From an uncultured Collinsella sp. (GTDB lineage: Bacteria > Actinomycetota > Coriobacteriia > Coriobacteriales > Coriobacteriaceae), in the NCBI GenBank assembly GCA_934655755.1, contig CAKUHA010000022.1:1-17692 (forward strand): a stretch of 17,692 nucleotides of DNA, read 5' to 3'. A program made the position numbers and the translations under genes. Positions within the stretch are counted from its first letter, which is position 1, and the number at the start of each line of letters is the position of its first letter. Positions 12,699 to 17,692 of the stretch are shown piece after piece. The notes below the pieces were generated by a model. It was given only the letters and a program-made list of their open reading frames with translations. It did no database searches and was not told the DNA's origin.

Positions 12699-15380
12699 CT
12701 AGTCTTCGAGCAGGTCCTCGATAAAGCCGACGCGGTAGTGGGTGAAGATGACCTCGCCGCCGTCTTGCGTGGCGTCCAGATCGACATCGCCCATGATGCC
12801 AAAGTCGTGGTCGCCATCCTCGTCGGCAAAAATCTGGTGCACGTGCCACACGTGATCGGTTTTCTCATCGCTCTCGTCGATGGTAAACATCGCCGAGCTG
12901 CGGGCGTCGCCGTTGGTGAGGATTTCCTCGTGCTGCTCGTGATAGGCGTCGAGTGCCTTTTGCCAGCGAACCTCGCTCATGCCCCAGTCCTCGTCAAGCT
13001 CGCCCAAGTCGCGGACGTGCCCGCGGGCCGCAAGGGTCACGCGGCGGAAGAGCGCGTTGCGTACCAGCAGCGTGCAGCCGCGGCGGTCTGCCACAACCTC
13101 GTCGATGCCCTGCGGCGGCGCGGCGTCGAGTGCGGCCGGGTTGCCGGCGTTCTCCCACTCGTCCACCAGACTGGAATCGACCGAGCGCACCACAAAGCCC
13201 AGCCAGGAGATAATGTCGCGTAGACGCTCGTCGCGCTTTTCGATGGGCACGGTGCGATCGAGGGAACGGTAGGCCTCGGCCAGGTAGCGCAGCAGAATGC
13301 CCTCGGAGCGGGCGATGCCGAGTTTTTGGATATAGCCCTTAAAGTCGCTCGCGCTCTCCAGCATGTCGCGCAGGACGCTCTTGGGCGAGAGCTGGTAGTC
13401 GTTGGCCCAGGGTACTTCCCGGCAGTACTTATCAAAGGCGGCATCGAGCAAGTCCTCGAGCGGTTTTTCATAGGTCACATCCTGGATGCGCTCCAGGCGC
13501 TCCTCGTACTCGATGCCGTCAGCCTTCATTTCGGCCATAGCATGGTCGCGCGCGGCGCGCTCCTGCGCGCGCAGCACCTGTTTGGGGTCCTCGAGCGTGG
13601 CCTCGACCATCGAGATCAAATCCATGGTATAGGTCTCGCTCTCGGGATCGAGCAGCTCCAGCGCGGCGAGAAGGAACGGCGAGAGCGGCTGATCGAGCGC
13701 GAAGTCCTCGGGCAGGTCGACCGTCAGTGCGTAGTCGATGTCAGGCGCGGCGTCAGCCGGAGCGTCGGGTGCGGGCGGTACCTCGGTGCGCACGACAACG
13801 CCGGAGTCGATGAGCGTGGCGAAGATCTCGTCGGCGCGAACCTCGAGCTTCGCCTTTTCCTCGGGCGTTTGCAGGCTCGTCTCGATGAGGTCGTGCACGC
13901 GGGCGCGAGCGTCGCCGCCCTGCTCGACCACGCTAATCACCATGGAATGCGTGATGCGCAGGCGCGGTTTGAGCGTCTCGGGCTGCGTTTCGATCAGACG
14001 CTCAAAGGTCTGCTTGTTCCAGGTGACAAAGCCCTCGGGGGCCTTCTTCTTTTTAATCTTGCGGAGCTTTTTGGGGTCGTCGCCCGCCTTGGCCATGAGC
14101 TTGGCATTCTCGATCTCGTGCTCCGGCGCCTCGGCGATGACCATGCCCTCGGTGTCAAAGCCCGAGCGACCGGCGCGACCGGCGATCTGGTGGAACTCAC
14201 GGGCGCGCAGGCGACGCATCTTGTAACCGTCGAACTTGGTGAGCGCGGTGAGGACCACGGTGTGGATGGGCACGTTGATGCCGACGCCGAGCGTATCGGT
14301 GCCGCAGATGACGGGCAACAAGCCCTGTTGCGCCAGGCGCTCGACCAATAGGCGATAGCGCGGCAGCATGCCGGCGTGGTGCACGCCGACGCCGCAGCCG
14401 AGCAGACGCTTGAGGATCTTGCCGAAGGCGGTTGAGAAACTCGTGCCCTTGGCCGCCTCTTTGATGGCCTCGCGCTGCTCCTTGCTGGCGATGCCAAAGT
14501 TGGCGAGCGACTGCGCCGTCGCAAGCGCGGCGTCCTGGCTAAAGTGCACGATGTAGAGCGGGGCCTCGCCGCGGCGCATGGCGAGCTCGACGGTGCCCTC
14601 GAGCGAGGTCGTCACGTAGTCGTAGCTCAGCGGCACGGGGCGTGGGGCGTCGACGACGAGGTCACAGGTGGCGCCGGTGTGCTCCTCGAGCGAGGCGGCG
14701 ATCGCGGTGACATCGCCGAGCGTGGCGCTCATGAGCATAAACTGCGTATGGGGCAGGGTGAGCAGCGGCACCTGCCAGGCCCAGCCGCGGTCGGGGTCGG
14801 CAAAGTAATGGAACTCGTCCATGGCGACGCAACCCACGTCGGCGTCTTCGCCCTCGCGCAGCGCGTCGTTGGCAAGGATCTCGGCCGTGCAGCAGATGAC
14901 GGGTGCCTTGGTGTTGATATGCGTGTCGCCGGTGATCATGCCGACGTTATCGCGGCCGAGCACCTGCACCAGGTCAAAGAACTTCTCACTGACTAGAGCC
15001 TTGATGGGGGCCGTGTAGTAGCAGCGCTTGCCCTGCGCCATGCCCATAAAGAGCATGCCCAGCGCGACAAGCGATTTACCCGAGCCGGTCGGCGTTCCCA
15101 AAATGACATGGTCGCCGGCGGCTAGGTCCATGAGGGCCTCTTCTTGGTGGCCCCACAGCTCAATGCCGCGGTCACTTGTCCATTCAAAGAAGCGCTCGAA
15201 GGCCTGGTCGGGCGTGAGCCACGGCTCGGGCTCGCTGCCGTCCTCGGGCTCCCACCAGGTGGGGGAGAGCGCGCCGAGCGAGCCGAACTCGGCCTCGGTT
15301 CCCGTGCCGCCCGAGAACGAGCTGGCCGCGCCGGCGCCGGAAACGGTGCTGGCGGAAGAATCTGTCGTGGTCTGTGCCAT
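12699..15380 (-). CDS. Ski2-like DEAD-box helicase with DUF3516-like C-terminus
   Basis: An 893-residue superfamily 2 helicase, probably RNA-directed. The motor motifs are in order: Q-motif-like WGHQEEALMDL (76-86), Walker A GTPTGSGKS (95-103), APIKALVSEK, motif II DEFH (188-191), SATLG (218-222), and motif VI HQIAGRAGRSGFD (397-409). The rest (about 500-893) resembles DUF3516, which accompanies this helicase in actinobacteria. The first 45 residues are low-complexity Ser/Gly/Ala. I chose ATG 15378-15380 because a longer frame to 15539 begins inside repeat copy 3, so its extra residues would be repeat-derived. The ribosome site (GAGA, 11 or more bases upstream) is weak, and ATG 15414-15416 remains possible. 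Roles in RNA decay or ribosome assembly are guesses from the family. Confidence 0.92.
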   Translation of the reverse strand: MAQTTTDSSASTVSGAGAASSFSGGTGTEAEFGSLGALSPTWWEPEDGSEPEPWLTPDQAFERFFEWTSDRGIELWGHQEEALMDLAAGDHVILGTPTGSGKSLVALGMLFMGMAQGKRCYYTAPIKALVSEKFFDLVQVLGRDNVGMITGDTHINTKAPVICCTAEILANDALREGEDADVGCVAMDEFHYFADPDRGWAWQVPLLTLPHTQFMLMSATLGDVTAIAASLEEHTGATCDLVVDAPRPVPLSYDYVTTSLEGTVELAMRRGEAPLYIVHFSQDAALATAQSLANFGIASKEQREAIKEAAKGTSFSTAFGKILKRLLGCGVGVHHAGMLPRYRLLVERLAQQGLLPVICGTDTLGVGINVPIHTVVLTALTKFDGYKMRRLRAREFHQIAGRAGRSGFDTEGMVIAEAPEHEIENAKLMAKAGDDPKKLRKIKKKKAPEGFVTWNKQTFERLIETQPETLKPRLRITHSMVISVVEQGGDARARVHDLIETSLQTPEEKAKLEVRADEIFATLIDSGVVVRTEVPPAPDAPADAAPDIDYALTVDLPEDFALDQPLSPFLLAALELLDPESETYTMDLISMVEATLEDPKQVLRAQERAARDHAMAEMKADGIEYEERLERIQDVTYEKPLEDLLDAAFDKYCREVPWANDYQLSPKSVLRDMLESASDFKGYIQKLGIARSEGILLRYLAEAYRSLDRTVPIEKRDERLRDIISWLGFVVRSVDSSLVDEWENAGNPAALDAAPPQGIDEVVADRRGCTLLVRNALFRRVTLAARGHVRDLGELDEDWGMSEVRWQKALDAYHEQHEEILTNGDARSSAMFTIDESDEKTDHVWHVHQIFADEDGDHDFGIMGDVDLDATQDGGEVIFTHYRVGFIEDLLED

Positions 15381-15502
15381 GTGGTTTGCTTTCTCTCGCG
15401 TTTGTCCGCCATCCATTATGGCGTAGCGGCGGCGCGGGGCGCCAGCATGCGAGAAAATGCAGGAAATGGGCGTTCTGCCCAGTCGTTTGGTGCAGTTGAC
15501 AG

Positions 15503-15624
15503 CTAAGTGAGTAGACTTTTTGCAATATCGCGAGCACACGGCTTTTGCGCAAGGGCTCTACCTGCGGTTTTATTTTTCGCTATGTGGGTTGTGCTTGGCT
15601 ATTGCAAAAAGTCTACTCACTTAG
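15503..15624 (+). repeat. 122-bp palindromic repeat, copy 3
   Basis: The best-paired copy: the outer 25 bases (CTAAGTGAGTAGACTTTTTG plus CAATA) are exactly reverse-complemented at the right end, and AGCACA pairs again with TGTGCT further in. ACCTGCGG is at 15560-15567, offset 57 from the left end. The interior shares GCGA and CTACCTGCGGTTTT with copy 1 but lacks the CTTTGGCGACCAGGC of copies 1 and 2. It lies between the trmB stop (24 bases away) and the helicase start. The orientation by octamer is + , opposite to both flanking genes. The right flank ATTTGA resembles that of copy 2 (TATTTGA); no clear target duplication is seen. Confidence 0.96.
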
Positions 15625-15647
15625 ATTTGAGGGTCGTTCGCTGGCAG

Positions 15648-16529
15648 CTATTTGCGCTTGTTTGCCGACGCCGCGACCATCAGAGGCCTCTGGGACTCCT
15701 GCGGTAAACGCTTCTTGCCCTTGCGAGCGCGGTTCTTAAAGTTTTCGACGGCTTCTTCCATGCCGAGGGGCACGTAGGTGAGCTCATCGAGGTCGTCGGG
15801 CAGATAGCAGGCGAGGCTTTGCTCCTGCGCCCGGCCTGTCGCGAGCTGCTCTTCGGTGGGCTTCTCGCCGGGTGTGGCGCAGATGCCGTAGACGACGGCG
15901 CCCATCTCGCGCGTGCGGCATTCGTATTCGGTCTCGGGATGCTCGGGATGGTCGCGGCGTACGTCATCGCTTACCCAAAGCGTGCCGTAGCCGGCCGCGG
16001 CAAGCTGCCCCAGGGCGTAGTCGCGCAGCGGCTTGCTATCGGTGCGCAGCGTGACGGTGGCGCCGGCTGCGAAGAGCGGACGGTACAGCATTAGATGGCC
16101 GACATGGACAAGGCGCTTTTTGGCGTACTTGGCCTTGGGCTGCGGCGTGGGAAAGTTGATAGTGACAGCATCGAGCTCGCCTGCAGCAAATAGCTTCGGC
16201 AGCGATGCGGCGCCTCGTGGCAAGACGAGAGCGTTGGGCAGCTCCTGCTCGCAAATCTTCTGCGCGGCATAGGCGATGCAGATGGGCTCCTGGTCCATGC
16301 CGATAAAAAGGGCGTCGGGCTCGCGGCGAGCGCGCTCGACTAGGTAAGTTCCTTTGCCGCAGCCTAGGTCGAGATGAAGGCGGCCGAAGGGCTTGCCGCC
16401 AGCCGGCGTGCATGCCTCACACCAGTGTCCGGCATAGTTCTCGGGGCTCGTCTCGATGGCGTCGGCGTAGCGCTCCAGGCGCTCCTCGAGCACGAAGTTC
16501 TTGGGCGTGCGAACGTGGACGGCTCCCAT
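15648..16529 (-). CDS. trmB: tRNA (guanine-N7-)-methyltransferase TrmB
   Basis: Transfers methyl from SAM to N7 of a guanosine in tRNA (position 46 in characterised enzymes). The 293-residue protein has motif I LDLGCGKGTYL (53-63), an acidic SAM contact in FIGMDQEP (75-82), the motif around INFPTPQPKAKYAKKRLVH (124-142), LRTDSKPLRDYA (161-172) and TEYECRTREMG (200-210), in TrmB order. The central PDPWPK motif is altered to PTPQPK, losing the Asp and Trp. It is longer than typical TrmB (about 210-240), with extra C-terminal residues ending in a basic tail. ATG 16527-16529 follows AAGGAG by 4 bases. Assignment is good, though the motif change leaves a small doubt about activity. Confidence 0.87.
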   Translation of the reverse strand: MGAVHVRTPKNFVLEERLERYADAIETSPENYAGHWCEACTPAGGKPFGRLHLDLGCGKGTYLVERARREPDALFIGMDQEPICIAYAAQKICEQELPNALVLPRGAASLPKLFAAGELDAVTINFPTPQPKAKYAKKRLVHVGHLMLYRPLFAAGATVTLRTDSKPLRDYALGQLAAAGYGTLWVSDDVRRDHPEHPETEYECRTREMGAVVYGICATPGEKPTEEQLATGRAQEQSLACYLPDDLDELTYVPLGMEEAVENFKNRARKGKKRLPQESQRPLMVAASANKRK

Positions 16530-16550
16530 GAGGCTCCTTGGTCATAAGTA

Positions 16551-16574
16551 TGGAACGCATGGCCGCGCGTTCCA
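16551..16574. terminator. Small hairpin between trmB and the methyltransferase gene
   Basis: TGGAACGC (16551-16558) pairs with GCGTTCCA (16567-16574) across an 8-base loop, in the 116-bp gap between two minus-strand genes. It could be a terminator of the upstream methyltransferase gene or an element in the trmB leader. Neither side has a U-tract, so confidence is low. Confidence 0.35.
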
Positions 16575-16645
16575 GCAATGGGTTGGAAGGGGCGGACACA
16601 ATGTGCCCGAAAGATGCGGTGCGGCTCGGGGCGAGCTGCTTGGCC

Positions 16646-17518
16646 TTACAATCGCTTGAGGATCACGTAGCGGTTGAGCTCGCCGCTGCGACCGTCGGCG
16701 TGGAAGCGCTCAAGTTCGCGCACAGGGACCTCGCCGCTCTTGTAGAATGTGCGCACGCCGCGCACCAGGTCGGTGATCTGCTGATCGTCAAAGTGATGGC
16801 AATAGCGGTAGGCGTGGCGGTCGTTTTGCCAGCCAATGAGGTGGTCGCCGGCTTCGAACTGCGCAGAGTCATAGCCTTCAAACGGCGGGGTGAGCTCGGC
16901 GCGGGCTTCGGCGCGAACGGCCTTGCGCGCCATGCGCTCGTCGTTCATAAACTCCCAAAAGCTGATGGCGATGATGCCGCCCGGGCGCGTTTGGCGTACC
17001 AGGGCGTCGAGCACGCGCACGCGGTACTCACACGACGGCACATGGTGCATAAAGCCAAAGCAGACCGAGATGTCGGCAAGCGGGGCGTCGAAAAGCACGT
17101 CGGGCGTCTCGGCAGGGTTGAGCTTCATGAGGGCATCGAGCACGTCGAGTTCTTGGAAGTGCAAGTTGGGGATGCGCAGTGCGTGGCCGCGTGCATCGAT
17201 GGCCAGGTCCTGGCACGAGTCGACGCCATAGAACTCGAAGGGGCAGCTAGCGTCTGCCGAGGGGCTCGTACCGTCTACGCCTTTGGCGGCAAGCGTGCCG
17301 CCGGCGGCAAAGTTTTCGAAGCGCATATTGCCGCAGGCAAGGTCGAAGACACGGACGGGATGCTCGATGGTGGCCACATCGAGCTGCTCGAGCGCGATGT
17401 CCATAGTGCGCACCCAGCCGGGCCACGGTGCCTGGCGCGTATCGGAAAAGGAGGCGGAGTGCTCGCGATAGAACGTATTGTTGAGCTGGATGAGCGATGA
17501 GGCGAAATCGCGGTTCAC
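16646..17518 (-). CDS. Class I SAM-dependent methyltransferase
   Basis: A 290-residue Rossmann-type methyltransferase. Motif I is FDLACGNMRFENF (58-70), the acidic end of strand 2 is FYGVDSC (Asp100), LDVLDAL is at 124-130, and the motif IV/post-IV region reads ISVCFGFMHHVPS (150-162) then LVRQTRPGGIIAISFWEF (173-190). HHV and the aromatic WEF recall Trm9/ALKBH8-type tRNA wobble-uridine methyltransferases, but this is a weak resemblance and the substrate is unknown. Proximity to trmB is compatible with an RNA substrate. The start is chosen at GTG 17516-17518 because of an excellent ribosome site; the open frame continues upstream to 17653 and includes ATG 17566, which lacks one. Confidence 0.8.
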   Translation of the reverse strand: MNRDFASSLIQLNNTFYREHSASFSDTRQAPWPGWVRTMDIALEQLDVATIEHPVRVFDLACGNMRFENFAAGGTLAAKGVDGTSPSADASCPFEFYGVDSCQDLAIDARGHALRIPNLHFQELDVLDALMKLNPAETPDVLFDAPLADISVCFGFMHHVPSCEYRVRVLDALVRQTRPGGIIAISFWEFMNDERMARKAVRAEARAELTPPFEGYDSAQFEAGDHLIGWQNDRHAYRYCHHFDDQQITDLVRGVRTFYKSGEVPVRELERFHADGRSGELNRYVILKRL

Positions 17519-17527
17519 GGCGCGGGA

Positions 17528-17535
17528 CTCCCTCC
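17528..17535 (-). promoter_or_regulatory. Ribosome site deciding the GTG start at 17518
   Basis: On the minus strand GGAGGGAG lies 9 bases before GTG 17518. The upstream in-frame ATG codons (17566, 17641 and 17653 region) have nothing comparable, so this site decides the start. The rest of the upstream stretch, 17536-17692, holds no gene I can support. Confidence 0.7.
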
Positions 17536-17692
17536 GTTGGCGGTGCGGAATAAACAGTACGACCATACTACCGTTAACGCCGCAACGGGGACAACCAAGC
17601 GGCGGGTCATTGCTTTGTTTGGACACATTTCCGCAGCTCATATGCGCCCGCAACCGCCGGTTGTCAAAAATCTCACTAGAATAGGTGGCATG

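Noticed and set aside
15381..15539. N-terminal extension of the helicase by 53 residues
   Set aside because: The extension starts inside repeat copy 3, so its first residues are translated repeat sequence; there is no ribosome site, and family members begin nearer the chosen ATG.
17519..17653. Upstream part of the methyltransferase frame containing CPRCG as a zinc-binding extension
   Set aside because: The ribosome site at 17528-17535 marks a GTG start downstream of it, and a lone CPRCG with no second pair is weak evidence.

Overview
The window is GC-rich, gene-dense bacterial chromosome. I infer a gut actinobacterium of the Coriobacteriia, most likely Collinsella. The basis is my recognition of protein families (MocR-type PdxR beside pdxST, reverse-type rubrerythrin, Ski2-like helicase with a DUF3516-like tail, DUF2130) and of the codon style; no search was run. 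I see no rRNA, tRNA, CRISPR array, intact insertion sequence or prophage.

Layout. 1-37: the tail of an unidentified + strand gene, followed by a long perfect palindrome (83-152). 190-3273: a vitamin B6 locus, with pdxS-pdxT (both subunits of PLP synthase) on the minus strand diverging from a MocR/PdxR regulator. 3262-4805: a gene for a DUF559/PD-(D/E)XK-like protein, bracketed by two copies of a 122-bp palindromic repeat. 4871-5607: a reverse rubrerythrin with its own promoter and terminator. 5653-6546: a DUF5131 (phage Gp37/Gp68-type) protein with two cysteine clusters. 6737-9345: a two-gene operon of iron-dependent alcohol dehydrogenase and aldehyde dehydrogenase. 9610-12618: a same-strand run of a HIRAN protein, a 59-residue acidic/basic peptide, a calcineurin-like phosphoesterase and a DUF2130 coiled-coil protein, closed by a strong bidirectional terminator. 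12699-17518: minus-strand genes for a large DEAD-box helicase, the third copy of the 122-bp repeat, trmB, and a class I methyltransferase.

How the genes work together. PdxS and PdxT make pyridoxal phosphate, and PdxR probably senses it and controls them from the shared 145-bp divergent region. Rubrerythrin serves peroxide defence in an anaerobe. The alcohol and aldehyde dehydrogenases interconvert alcohol, aldehyde and acid. HIRAN, phosphoesterase and DUF2130 proteins are nucleic-acid-processing types, but no joint function is shown.

The most unusual feature is the 122-bp repeat family at 3262-3383, 4683-4805 and 15503-15624. Each copy is an imperfect hairpin with ends CTAAGTGAGTAG / CTACTCACTTAG and the octamer ACCTGCGG exactly 57 bases from the left end. 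The 12-base end carries TAA, TGA and TAG in three different frames, so it stops translation in every frame within 12 bases. It supplies the last codons and the stop of two unrelated genes here (pdxR and the DUF559-like gene). Copy 1 shows a compensatory base-pair change relative to copies 2 and 3.
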